Source: Mytilisepta virgata (lineage: Eukaryota; Mollusca; Bivalvia; Mytilida; Mytilidae). Taken from it: DNA of 64,000 bases. Every line of letters begins with the position of its first letter. Within the stretch, counting starts at the first letter, position 1. A model generated the notes under the pieces. The model had not been told where the DNA came from and did not search any database. It worked only from the letters and a program-made list of their open reading frames with translations. The DNA lies in contig CM051517.1 of NCBI GenBank assembly GCA_028015205.1, positions 52,327,455 to 52,391,454 on the forward strand, read 5' to 3'. Both the position numbers and the translations under genes were made by a program. This document shows positions 36,101 through 48,399 of the stretch, in pieces.

Positions 36101-38804
36101 TTGCCTGATAAGGGTTGATCTTACCAACTAATTCTGATACACAAATTTAGCTTCAGAAACGACGTTAAGATAAATTTGTCCCGTCGGGCGTTATAATGAA
36201 TCTAAAGCAGCTAATTTGTTTATAAGAGATTGAAAATCATTTAGTTTATTTTCTTGTCTGTTTCTGTTTTATACATACATGTACATCAGTTTAGCTAGCA
36301 AGTAAACACGAGTTTTATCCGACTATATTATGCGATTAAAATGGGTTTTATTAATAGAGACAACATATAATTAAAAGAAACGTCAAGGTCATCAAGCGTT
36401 ATTTCATGGCAGTACTTTTGTGTAGTTTTTTCTGCTTTCACAAATAGCAAATTTAGAAAATTTAACCTTTACCACAAAAAAATACAATGACTGTAACGAC
36501 TTACCGTGCATATGAGCATGTGTTCTGTAAGCAAAGGGGTAAACAGGAAAATGTTCATCAAATCTACATACAGTTTCCATGTACTCTGAAAAATAAATAG
36601 AAACTGGACTGATTCTTCACTTCTACAAAATTGCTGACCTACTTAGAAAAGAAGAAAGAAATAGGTTAAAGCCTTGTCTTAATTTAAAGCATGTATTTCA
36701 AAGGCAACAAATAGTCAAACAGCCATCGTCGTGTTTCTATAAATACAGAAGGCACTACTCAAAGTACATCATTTTATACTGACCAAAAATATAGATTGCT
36801 TTATAAAAGGTAGCTCAACAATAATTACTTAAAACCCCTCAAAATAATACGTCCAAGCTCTTGCTACATCGGGAACTTAAATGTTAAATAAATCTTACCA
36901 ACAGAATGTGGTGGTATACTTCCACCAGTTCCAAGTAACATTACTCCAGCTCTGTTTGGCATTCTGCAAGTCAATTAATGAGCAAAATGAATATTAATTT
37001 TCAATGCAAAACAGTAAATAGTTAATTTCAGACATAAACATTTTTGCAAGAAATATATATATTTATCCAAATGAAAGTAAAAAAAACCATTGCATTTAAT
37101 ACATGGTACATATTTATGTTCCCTTTCAAAAATACATTTGAATAAAACCCTTATCCAGTTAGCATCACACTTTTTCATCCTGAATATACCAAAAGAAAAA
37201 TCATATTCCCGCATTCAGAAATGCAGCAGTGCACTCTTGTGAAAAACCATCATATATTTTAATCAAGGATTCGTATTGTCCTTAAATCAGATGAGAATGC
37301 CATGCTGAAATTATTGCATACAGTTTGGTTCAACATTTGGAATGATGGCTTCTAACTATTGCTAGTCAAACGTTTAACCTTAGAGCAACCAGTAGTCCAG
37401 TGCTCTTTTCCCATGCTTAAGTTTCGAAGGTCAAGTTCAACCAAGTGCAATTCCATTAGATCATAAAACAGAGTATAAATACGTTACTATGGACAACTTA
37501 CGGTTCATCTGTTGTTATTAAGGTGATGCCGGAACTATCTTTTCCATTCTCTAATTAAAAATAAATTGAGATTGGTATAAAAATGTTATAGGAAAATATA
37601 TCTGAACAAATTTTAGATAAAAAAAATCAGTAATCTAGTTCCCGTAAGACAAATTTAGAGAAATTTTTCTGAGCGTCCACCTTCTTTCTACTTTTCGTTT
37701 CATTATGAATGCTACTTCACATATCTCTCTTTATACAGTTTGTGATAAAGATGAAGGAATACACACATACATGCAATAACATAAGTATCGAACTTACTTG
37801 GAGGTAGAAAGTTGGATACATCTTTGTAATGTATCTGTAGTACCAGGTAGTTAATACCTGTATCGCCTCCAACTTTAAATGCAACATCTGTAGAACACAA
37901 AATATGATGAATCAATAGTCTATTTTTTTATTTGGGAAGAACGCGCCAACAGATATCTACAGATCGATTGTCGTTACGGGCATGAATTGTATCGTCGTCG
38001 GAAATCCACGGTAGGTCGCGCTTACGCTTTGCTACACTAACCGATAATTGTAGCAAAGCGTAAGCGCGACCAGCCGTGGGTTTCCGACGATGACATTGTA
38101 CAAGGACGAGAACCTATTGATGTGATACGATTATTGGCCCTCCTTTGTAATGAGGTGACAACGTGCAAGTGCAAGAGCTAACAGTCGACAGGCAGACTTA
38201 TCACTCTATCCGGTCGCATTATGAGTTTGAGTCTTTACTTTTGAATGTCGCGTGTTACACAATCTAGTCGGGTACGCAACCAAAGGACTGTTAAACTGGT
38301 AGAGAAAGCCAAGAAAGCAATACAAAAGTTTTAGAGGTAAATTAGTTTGGCAGACAAAGCCTAGGAATACAAATTAACAACTCATAATATGAAACACTGA
38401 CTTGATAAAAACCAAGAACAACGGGGAAGATTAGCCTTGAAATTCCTTATGCTAAAAAAAGAAGCAAATTTAGCCCCGCTTACGCCATCCTTTGAGTTAG
38501 ATTTATTATAAGCATTTGAAAATCTGCTTGATTGGGATGGATAATCGAAGCCAGACACGGGGGACCAATAGCCCCCCCCCCCCCAAAAAAAAAAAAAAAA
38601 AAAAAAAAAAACACACAGTTAACATATTCCTTCGGCTTATCCGTGTATGTACCAAAAAATACCTAGAGCAAGATGAATTTCACCTGTCATGATTTACATA
38701 CTGGTGTATAATCATTACTGAATACGTGTCTGGCATTCACGACAGTCTCTTAGGTCTTTTGTAACTACATTTGTAACCTGTACGACTCTCCACCTTGATA
38801 AAAC

Positions 38805-38840
<36 letters not shown>

Positions 38841-41800
38841 ACACGTATTTCAGGTCTGGATATTGGAGAATAATCATTTACATTTCCTGACAGAGATCAA
38901 CAATGCCAATTGATTTTTTCTTTGGAATCTGGTGTGTAGGAGTTAATTGTAATCAATAACCTGAACCATCAGTGATGTTCTAATTAAAAAAATCAATAAC
39001 AACAACCTGACTCTATAAGATGGAAGCTCATTCTAGTAAATGGATTGTTATGATTTTACGTCATAAAGATTACAAATATAGATGAATTATTTACAGGAAC
39101 TAATTCTAGTTTAGCATGGGTGAATTATAACAAAGTATCAGATGAATAATCTAGCTTTTAAGCAAAGTTTTGGCTTCAAGTGACTTGGAATATTTTTATT
39201 CTTTCGGAATTTAATAGTAAATTTGTCAAAAATGAGATTGATTTGGACACCTTTTTCAGACATTAAAAAGGTTATTCAAAAAGAACCCCCTTGAAAGCCT
39301 GCTGGTCAATCAAAAATAACAAAACCACGGGAAAAATATGAGTACATTAACCATTGTTTCTCAATATGAAAAAGAACGTTAGACAAACGATCAATCCAGT
39401 AACGCGAATTTTTTTGTGATGACTGTAGAAAACTGCAATAGGCATGCATTAATAAAAAAATCGTTGTAATCATTTTAATGTGTTTGTTCAGAAAACTTGT
39501 TAAGAAGACTATACAAAGTGTTAATTGGAATACATTTACACTCTGTTTTTCAAGTTAAGATTGAACATTAATTCTACATGTTCAAAAAGCAATATGAAAA
39601 ACCGCGTATTGAGTGCAATCGTTTTCGTGAAGGCTAAAGTTTTAAAAAAACATGCTTAATCTCAGAACGAATTATTTATAGACTGGACGTCTATCATACA
39701 AAGCACAAACCTTTCGGAAGAGTTAGACCGGGTGCATCATATGCCCATGCGTAATGGATCCCTTTGTTTCCATTACACGTACCGGCTGACTTGAATGATG
39801 AGTGTTCCATTCCACCACAATTCCTAAGTAACGAATTAGCCAATTAAGGAACATGTCTATATTACTTTTATTTTTTTTTCTAAAATATATAGAAGTTAAA
39901 CGAGTGACAAACTTCAAATTTCAGATCAGACGATTTGTAAATTCCGATCAGGAGTTTAGACTCCATATCAGAAAACCATAGTAATTTCATACAGTTTATT
40001 TTTACAAAAATAATACTAATTTTGTAAACTTTTATTTCAGGAGTTTGGAAGTGTTAATATGTATTTCCCCTATCTCAACAATAAACTATAAGGCAAAAAA
40101 AATTCCCACCACATCCCAGAAATCGATTCTCAATAACATAATTCAAGAATATTCTGGAACTAACCATAAATAATTACTATTTTAAATGGTTTCTGATGGA
40201 TTAATAAAAAGCAATTACCATTGGTCGTTCAAAATAAAATATGAAAAAGAAAAGATTGTATTTCTATTTACTTTTAGAGTGTTTGAGAAAACGTTTCTTG
40301 ACTTACCAAACTTTTGAATTTGGCAAACCCGGGGCATCACAGCCATACAGTAACATATGATGGGCAACTTTTTTGTTGGCATGTGGTTCAAATCCAACTG
40401 AAATAAAATTCAATTCTGAGTATTCATTTAAAAAGTCATATATATTCTCAGATGCATAAGGTTTTTTTAATTAGAGGCTCACTCATATTGCTTAACTAAA
40501 GAACACAAGAAAACTGAAATCAATAGGGATTAGTATTTGCGTGACTTTGTTTTTTTTTTTTTTTTTGTTTTGTTTTGCTTTGTTTTGTTTTGCTATTTGT
40601 TTTGTTTTGCTTTGCTTTGTTTTGTTTTTATTCATATTGTTGTAGTTCCGTACCGGCAAAGTCGCAGGAAATATATGGTTCCCACTCCGTCAGTCAGTCG
40701 CACACAAAGTTTTCCGCACATTTTTTGTAAAACGCCTCAACCAAGTGATTCGATTTTTTGGTATGTAGTCCAACAGATAGACGAGTTTCAGGTAAAGTTT
40801 AAGTTTCGTACACCGTTTTTGTTGTTGAAATTTGTTATCTTTAGCATCGGTTACAGTATCGTTATTCACTGATTTTCACTGCCCACAGGAGATACTATAG
40901 CTGAATTGACAATTCAGTATTGTTTTGAGGGTGGACTACATGAAAGTTAGTTCATTCAAAATTTTGCAAGGCTATTTTAGGCATTAAGAGAACAGATTCA
41001 AATGTAGGTTCTAAATCTGAACTAGGAAGGTTTACCATTGAATCTTTTGTTAAATGTTAAAATAGTATGTAGTTTTATAGAATTAAGTCTCCGTATGATA
41101 TTATGTCAAGGAATCCCTTACAAGTGAATTTGGACTTGCATTCGGAAGTTCTCATATCTAGAAAAATTAGCTAAGGATTTAAAACTCAATCTAAACAGTA
41201 ACTCAGGTTCACATTTTAATCGATTAAAAAGTGGCCTCAAAGACACTTGTCATTAAGTCAATTTCTGACTTCTATGAAAAATTAACATAACAGAGATTAT
41301 CAAAATTTGAAGATTTCTCAAAAAATAACATTGGTAGAGAAATTTATTTGAATTGTAATCAACTTTAAATAAACGTTTGCTATATTCAGGTTGAGCGACC
41401 ATCAATGAGGTATCGAAACCGGAAGATATGAAAATATACCCAGAGAGCAAATACTTTGTAATAAATGCAAAGTTCTTGACAATAAGAAACTTTCTTTTAA
41501 ATTGTAAGATAAATTCTGTCGCTCGTGATGGTTTTTTTATCGCATATAAATAATTTTGTACATCCTTTAAGAATATTAAAATACAGATAAAGTTGAATAC
41601 ATATTGTCACCTAATACAATATAACTTGTTTGTCATACTGGTGTCTTCATCAAGCAGTCTTTAGAACTGAGGGCATCGTACCCTAGTCAGTCTCTTAGTG
41701 TTACTAAATACTTTAAAATTTATGTAGTTTTGTTTTATTGTGTCTTGTATCATGACATTTATGTATTGTTTTGACCATAAGGGATGTTATAATGCAAAAT

Positions 41801-43942
41801 AAAGTATTATAATGTAAAACAGAGGGGTGTAAATTCTGATGTAGGGTCCTATTAACAATTATCGAAATGAATGCAATTTATAACGAGATACATTTATCTG
41901 GGAAAAGAAACGTTATAACAGATACCAATGCCCAGTTGTTCAAAAGTTACATCACTTTTTTCACTTTCCATTATTTCGATTGTTGAGTAATATTTCTGTA
42001 CAAAATTTTGCATCGACACACAAAGTCATAGGATTAACCCATCAGAAAATTTTCAGTCCTTAGGCATAACCAAAGAAGTCAAAATTTGAAACTGAAAATT
42101 GTAGTTAACTTTTGGAAAACTGGGCCCTAAGTGATTGGTTAGACCGAGAAATTAAATACAAATTCGTTAAAATCAAATTTGAATGTAAATGAAAAAAAAA
42201 AAACAAAAAAAAGTAAATAGTATTGAAAGAAACGAGCAGTAAAGCTACGTTTCATCTAAAGCAGCTGTTCAAAATTTCCTTTCCGATTCTAGTCACTTGT
42301 ATGTTATTTATTGTTACAAGTGTAGTGAACCTCCATGTGTTTAAACTAACATCTTTATGCATGTTTTATGGAGCAGGCTACATGCAATATGTAACCTAAA
42401 ATTGTGCAAATTACATGTATATGGCAAGTGACGTGGAAGTTCTGTGTGTACAGTCTTACCTATGTACATATTTGTATCCGGCATTTTCAGTGGTACACAT
42501 AAATAAGTGTCAGCCTGAAACGAAAAACATGTTATCTTGTTATTATGTATTCAACAAAAATAAATATTATTAAATAAATAAATGAAATTAAAATAACACA
42601 GAAAAAATTGAAACCTCGGCGTTCAAAGCACCGATATTGACATGCATTTTAAATTTCACATAAATAAGTGTAGCCTGAAACAAAAAACATGTTATCTTGG
42701 CGATATTATATATTCAACAACAAAAATAAATATTATTAAATAAATAAATAAAATAAAAATAACACAGAAAAAATTGGAACCTCGACGTTCAAAGTACCGA
42801 TATTGACATGCATTTTGTCGTAAATGTAATCTGTAGTTTATTTCTATCCATGTTTATGTTATCACATGTAATCGTCACTGATTTATACGAAGAAATATTA
42901 AAGGCAATCAGTCACAGAGAGACTTAAAGTCGTTCATTTTAAAAGAGGAATTAGTTCAATTCGATTGTCTCATGACTCTTTCATCAAATTGTAAAATATC
43001 TATAGTCGGTTTGTATTTAAGGAAAGTTGTCAATTTCAACTAACTTATTTGTAAGTTCAGGTATATTTCACGTATCTCTGTTGAAATAATCAAGATGTGG
43101 ATATTTGTTGACCCCTCCCCCCAAAAAGAAAAAAAAAAGAAAAAGAAAAGATCGCAGCTACAAGTCCCATTTTAAAGTGTTACTTTAAATAACCCACCAT
43201 AAGTAGATTCAGAATTTTAAGAAATAATGCGCTTCTGTTGGCACAGACTTGTTTTTAAACTTGTTAAATAACATGTGTTTGAATAAAGTGACCAAGAAGT
43301 CAATTGGCCATTTTTAAAACTTCTACTAAAATAGAAAATAGAAAGAAATTAGCGATTCTATCTACGCAATATATGTTTTAAATCCAATATTTAGTGTATG
43401 AACTGTGTTGTGAAAAGTTTTAAATTCTACTTAACTCATTGTAAATATATTGCCAAGTTTTTATGGGGGAGGGGTGTAACGGCCTATATATGTAACTACA
43501 CATGTACAAAATACGTCTATTTTTTCTCACTAAAAATATGGGAATAGGTACTATTTAAAAGAAAAATTATATGATTAGGTCATATTTCTAGATAAATAAA
43601 ATTTCCCTCTGCATGCAAAGATCTTTAGTTCTGATTGACTATTTGTGAAAATACAAGGTGAGAAAATATATGAAAGGGTCAGAAAAAGATTGACTTATAC
43701 ATGATTAGGTTGGACTTTCTTGGAATATCAAATATATGAAAAGGGCGGGACTCGAAAATGCTGGCCGCACACCTTTACCATATTAAAGGAGTAGTTACCC
43801 CCCCCCTCCCCCCGTAGTTTTTATATGAAAAACTTACTTCTTGTGGCGCTACTTCTGGCATCAGCAAGTCAATTTTCTTTGTTTCAAATCCGTTCACCAT
43901 AAAAACTGCTAACAGCAGCGAAAATACCCTTAAAAGGGTCAT
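33190..43942 (-). CDS. PHM: peptidylglycine alpha-hydroxylating monooxygenase, monofunctional, 12 coding exons, complete
   Basis: Coding exons: 43838-43942, 42460-42514, 40307-40397, 39711-39823, 37798-37887, 37502-37550, 36899-36963, 36505-36585, 35049-35125, 34552-34605, 34226-34275, 33190-33553. Phases agree; the total is 1194 nt (397 residues plus stop). The enzyme is a copper- and ascorbate-dependent hydroxylase acting on C-terminal glycine of peptides in the secretory pathway, the first step of neuropeptide amidation. The N-terminus (MTLLRVFSLLLAVFMVNGFE) is a signal peptide. Copper-H ligands are H66-H67 in AHHMLLYGC and H141 in LQIHYKD. Copper-M ligands are H212 and H214 in THAHMHG and M284 in HNDEMCNFYIMYY. 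No PAL (lyase) domain follows; instead a charged tail of about 90 residues ends in YPGF, so the lyase must be encoded separately. There is no transmembrane segment. Confidence 0.93.
37995..38090. repeat. long GC-richer hairpin in PHM intron 4
   Basis: Arms of about 42 bases are inverted copies around a loop of about 12 bases. Left arm contains TCGTCGGAAATCCACGG and GTCGCGCTTACGCTTTGCTA; the right arm is its complement with two or three changes. The GC content stands out from the surrounding AT-rich intron. Confidence 0.85.
38571..38611 (+). repeat. poly-C/poly-A simple repeat
   Basis: A C run followed directly by a long A run in PHM intron 4; a poly-T run is at 38810-38839. Both are length-unstable. 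Confidence 0.8.
40547..40628 (+). repeat. (TTTTG)n microsatellite
   Basis: Imperfect TTTTG/TTTGC repeats in PHM intron 2, close upstream of exon 3 on the minus strand. They create a spurious hydrophobic open frame on the plus strand. Confidence 0.8.
41930..42126. mobile_element. small hAT-like MITE in PHM intron 2
   Basis: The left end GCCCAGTTGTTCAAAAGTTA and the reversed right end GGCCCAGTTTTCCAAAAGTTA are terminal inverted repeats. The roughly 197-bp body has no coding capacity. The CAG-TGTTCAAAAG type of terminus is common in small non-autonomous elements; the superfamily is an inference. Confidence 0.6.
42496..42816. repeat. tandem duplication spanning the 5' edge of PHM exon 2
   Basis: Two head-to-tail units of about 160 bp (42496-42656 and 42657-42816) share CACATAAATAAGTGT, AGCCTGAAAC, AACATGTTATCTTG, AATAAATATTATTAAATAAA, AACACAGAAAAAATTG and CGATATTGACATGCATTTT. 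Unit 1 contains the real exon start and acceptor at 42514. Unit 2 carries a copy of the acceptor and about 18 exon bases with one base deleted. Confidence 0.85.
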
Positions 43943-44761
43943 GATGGTTTCTGAAAAGGAGGTATTTTCAAAGAAATTACGATACAAAGTCCACTGATTT
44001 TAAACCTCTGCAGTTGTTTTCATTACTTTTTGACATTACATAATACATGTAATCCCTAACTTTAGCTTGTAACATCCGTCATTGTACACCATGAAATATA
44101 GCCTTAAGTTTTGTAGAATGTACGCTAGTAATTTCATGCCATATTTTGAAGTACTTCCTATATAGTTCAAGTACATTATTATTTTTTTTTTTGGTTCTCG
44201 TTGTAAAATATCAGATTTTCATGCACGTGAATGTTTTACAAGTTAATTTAAATTAAATTTAAAAGCAATGCTCTTTCCCGATAAAAAATGTTTCACTTGC
44301 ATTCTTCATCCAAAAGGATAACCATATATGTATTTCTAATGAACAATAAATCAGGTTAATGTATGTATTTCATAAATAATACGTTGTTTTCTCTCTACAA
44401 CATGATATAAAAATACCATGTCTTTATTTATTTAAATGTGTGTATCTTATCACAACATGATTTCGGGGACGGTATATCTAAATAAACTGAAAAATATTTT
44501 CCATTACTTTTCGATAATGAAAACTGCGGTTTAGATTTCTGGGGGAAATTGTAGAAAGGAAAAAGAGGACAACTGAGTGAGCCATAATGCACATTTCATG
44601 AACACATCCTTTTAAATTCTTTTAAAACAACCAAAACACAAATTGCCCATTACGATTCACAAATTTGTAAATAACTTATCAGAGAAAATGTAATCTAATC
44701 AACCATTCCCCAAATTGTCTTTTCCATATTGAGAATTAGAAAATAAACCATGTCACCTTAC

Positions 44762-44830
44762 CTTATAAAACTGATATGTGTCCTTATGTCAATTTCAGAT
44801 AAGGAAGTGATCACTATTAGTACGTGACGT
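44762..44830 (-). other. PHM: probable noncoding first exon of PHM
   Basis: The first coding exon begins eight bases before the ATG at an acceptor (CCTTTTCAG at 43951-43959), so a leader exon is expected. A strong donor TATAAG|GTAAGG lies at 44762/44761 on the same strand. The upstream limit is a guess and no promoter motif is clear. Confidence 0.45.
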
Positions 44831-45254
44831 ATGTCATCTATATTTCTTTTACTACACAATTTTATTCAGTCTTAAAATTTTGCCTCACATTTTGGTAAAC
44901 ATGGAATGGTGAAAATCGAATTATTGACGTAAATCGTCGTTTCCAGGATACATCATTAAATAGTCGCATCAAATTATCACAACGCCCTCTACAGATCAAT
45001 TGTGTTGTGGCTATTTTCATATATTAATCAATATTAATATATTTATTTCACTTTTACCTATTGTAACATGTTTTAATATATGTTAAAATGACAGCTGTGC
45101 ATGGAAATTGGTAATATTACCATCAATGTCAACAATACCAAACGGTTTTTAATAATTAACATTTTCTAGTAAGAACAAAATAAAGCGCATACATGTTATT
45201 TCGAGAGACTGTTAAGACCCAACAACTGTTTGTAAACAAATCAAGTAATTTTAG

Positions 45255-45940
45255 CTCACCTGGCCCAAAGGCCAGGGCCACGTGAGCTTTTGCCATATTT
45301 GGCGTCCGTCGTCGTCGTCGTAAACTTTCATTTAAAAAGATCTCTGAAATCCCTGGGCCAATTGGAACAAAAGTTTACAGCAATGGTCCTTAGTTTGTCC
45401 TCTTTCAGAATTATACCCGATGACCCAGTCTGTCATCCATGATGGCCACCAGAGCCGAACATAGTATAACATAGGACCATATGGGAAATTTACTTTAAAT
45501 ATATTCTTGTCTGAAACCACTTGGCCCTCCTCCGTAATCGTCGTCTTAAACTTTCATTTAAAGTTCTTCTACTCTGAAATCACTTGGCCAATTGGAACAA
45601 ACCTTGGAAGTAATGGTCCTCTTTCAGAATTGTGTCTTATTACCCCATCCGTCATCCAAGATGGCCGCCAGAGCCGAACATAGTTTTAACAGTACCCTAT
45701 GGGAAATTCACTAAAAAATCCTCTTGTCTGAAACCAATGGTCCAATCGGAATAATGGTAGCAATGGTAATTGGGTGGTTCTATGTCAGAATTTAATCTGA
45801 TGACCCCGTTGGCCATTGAAGATGGCTGCCAGAACAGAACATAGTTCAACATAGGACCTAATGGGGAAAAATACTAAAAGATCTTCTTGTCTGAAACCAG
45901 TGAGTCAATTTGAATTTTACAGGAATGTTCCAGGTTGCCA
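45255..45940. repeat. divergent tandem repeat block, same family as 27655-28600
   Basis: It opens with AGCTCACCTGGCCCAAAGG and CACGTGAGCTTTTGCCAT, then GGCGTCCGTCGTCGTCGTC. Units repeat CTCTGAAATC..TGGCCAATTGG, GGTCCT, CATCCAAGATGGCCGCCAGA-type text and CCTATGGGAAATTCACTAAA at intervals of about 170-220 bases. Confidence 0.75.
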
Positions 45941-46474
45941 GTCAAGATGAACACATTCCAGGTGAACGATACTTTCAATCTGCATAATTGTTTTGATCAG
46001 ACTTATGTTGTTCATATTTCTTGTATAATTTAATACGTGTAACTGAATTTAAGTATTCAGTGGATCCTGAACGCGTAAAATAAAAGATGTTTATGAGAAT
46101 TGGAACAGTAAACACATTTTCATGCTAGTAAGCTGTTTTTATGTTTTGACCACCGTTTACCTTTATAACACTCTAACAATTTATGCAAGTCGACGATTTG
46201 TGCATAAATACTGATATAATAGAATATTTAATTTATAAAAAGCAATGAATTGCGTGTAATTAAGGGTAATGTTAAAATCATAACCATTAGGTTAGCAATT
46301 AAACTCTAGGCCAATCGGTCGCCGTTTAATTGAAATTATGTCGTTAAGTTATGAAATCATTAAAGGCTATTATCACATTTTTTGTACTAATACGTAGGTT
46401 TTTGCATGTCCAATAATAGCCGGAAGTCGGAGTCGAAATTGGCCGTTTGTTTGCGTTTTTTTCTCCATTTTTTA

Positions 46475-46648
46475 ATCAGACCAGGTGCGTCACGTGGTCA
46501 GGCTGATTTGGCCATATCAGACGGGGTCAGGCATATATGGCCATATCAGACCGGGTCAGGCATGTGTGGCCATATCAGACCGGGTCAGGCTTATATGGCC
46601 ATATCAGACCGGGTCAGGCTTATATGGCCATATCAGACCGGGTGCGTA
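46475..46648 (+). repeat. 29-bp minisatellite
   Basis: Units beginning GGCCATATCAGACCGGGTCA start at 46510, 46539, 46568, 46597 and 46626 (last one partial), preceded by a diverged unit near 46475. The period is not a multiple of three, so open frames over it are accidental. Confidence 0.9.
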
Positions 46649-46813
46649 CGGAATAATAATCAATAATAAGTACATCCACAAACATGTGTTGATAACCCTA
46701 CATGTTACATACACATAAAACTCTATGGTCAATTGGAAAGAATTCTAGAGTTCGGTACATGGACATTTCGGTCCCGATTTGGACAGTTCGGTACTTGGAC
46801 ATTTCGGTACTAG

Positions 46814-47557
46814 GACATTTCGGGACCCAAATATGGACAATTCGGTACTACGAAACTGGATACTTTTTGCATCGAAACCAATCGTGTTTTCTTGTTAAAA
46901 CACAGAAATTTTATACTTCAAAGTATATTTTTTTTTATGCAATTAGTCCATTCTATGAATGATAACACTATTTAATTTTATTACATTACTTATTTCATTT
47001 TTCAATTAACAACGAAACATTAACAACAAAGAACAATGAGATACAGTGACATTGGTCAAGAAACAATGATAAACATATGAAACCATTACAGCACTATATT
47101 AATAGTTTCTAAGGAATCTTTAATACAAAAAAAGATAATAGAAACCATTAAAGAACTACACAAGTTCTTTGTTGCCATATGGAACATCGGTCACACTCAA
47201 CAGCTTCTTGTCTAGGTCGTAGATTTGTACATCTTTGGCATATTAGATACAACATATGTTGTCTGACATTGTGGTAATGAAACCAATGACTCCAAAGTTC
47301 CCATTTTAATACTTTCCTCAGCTTATTCTTTTTTCTCAAAACAAAATTCAGCTTGTATATCCTAGCTTTATTCTTTGGAAGTTTGTTTTGATACTACGGA
47401 AGATCAATGATAAATTTGTGATAATTAATTATCAAGGAAAATTTTCAAATTGTTTTCATTAAATGCATCTTTCAGGTGATTAAAATTATTAATTAAAGGG
47501 TTATTTTATTATCTTATATAAGGTACCGAATTGTCCAAATTTAGGTACCGAAATGTC
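46814..47557. mobile_element. MULE-like DNA element with inverted repeats and zinc-finger ORF fragment
   Basis: Left GACATTTCGG...ATTCGGTACT (46814-46849) and right (47521-47557, reversed) match at 32 of 36 aligned positions. Outside the left arm the GGACATTTCGGTAC-type motif is tandemly repeated from about 46750. The interior encodes the minus-strand zinc-finger-like fragment at 47148-47339. The element therefore looks like a deleted derivative of a larger TIR transposon. MULE assignment rests on the finger type and is an inference. Confidence 0.6.
47148..47339 (-). pseudogene. transposon zinc-finger protein fragment
   Basis: The 63-residue frame ends LICQRCTNLRPRQEAVECDR and then CSIWQQRTCVVL. 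The spacing C-x2-C-x12-C-x2-C and a WQ.RTC motif resemble the PHD-like finger at the N-terminus of FLYWCH/MULE-type transposon proteins abundant in bivalves. The usual H of WQHRTC is Q here. No start or downstream transposase domain is present. Confidence 0.5.
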
Positions 47558-48120
47558 TTTTTATTCAAGTACGAACCGTCTTGATACTATTCGAGCAAAC
47601 CCCACTTCTAAAATTAACATGATTATAAATTATTCCCAACTTCGGAATTTTCGGTGACAACATAATTGAGTTGTTTAACTGTGTGTATTTTATTTGTCAT
47701 TGGACTTTTATAGTAAGGGAAGCAAGGAATTTACATATACGTAGTTTTCATGATAATTTATAGTGTTTTTTGCAGCATTTGTAATTTATTAAAATTAATA
47801 AATTTATGAATTCGGAACAATTGTACATTTTGTAAGTTAGCCGATTTGTTATTAAAAAATATTCAGGACAGCTTTTAGGATACGTACATTTTACAGTATG
47901 ATCTTCAGTTAACGCTAGGTGCAGCAATTAATGGGAGGAAACATCTATTGTAAACATTATTTCTGATACCAAATCGGCTATAGATAGGTGATAAATATTT
48001 TTTAACCCAGTTTTTAAATAACTTCCGGAAAACAGCTCCGCCTGGCGTTAGTGGAACATCCTACAGTATCACTCTTCAAAATTTTCAAATGGTAAAAAAA
48101 AACTTCAAAGGAAAGGAAAT

Positions 48121-48399
48121 GAGAATTTAGAACATTTTATAGTCATATGCTCTTCTCTATCAAATACTAGAGACAATTTTTTATTGAAAAACTCTAAGTT
48201 GTCGTACCAAAGATTGGCACCACCGCTTGGTCAGATATCTTTATTAGCAATTCCAAGATGTTACAACTTATTTTTGACCGAAGTAGCTTTGATTGGTATT
48301 CTGGGTTACAAAAGAATTACATATTACTTTAGTGGAATCAATTACCAGAAATTTGTGCTATTTTTTGCACGAGAAACGAAATGCTCTACTCGAAAGTAA
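48121..48399 (+). pseudogene. possible LINE reverse-transcriptase C-terminal fragment
   Basis: The frame begins ENLEHFIVICSSLSNTRDNF, like the LEHFLL.CP.....R motif that follows the reverse transcriptase domain in many non-LTR elements. It runs open to a stop at 48397-48399. The rest is not distinctive. Confidence 0.4.

Noticed and set aside
41253..41450. 65-codon minus-strand frame that looked retroelement-like
   Set aside because: No reverse-transcriptase or other motif could be confirmed.
46406..46718. Two overlapping frames over the 29-bp repeat (HIRPGQAYMAISDRV type)
   Set aside because: The 29-bp period shifts frame each unit; with no start context, splice support or family match, they are repeat artefacts.
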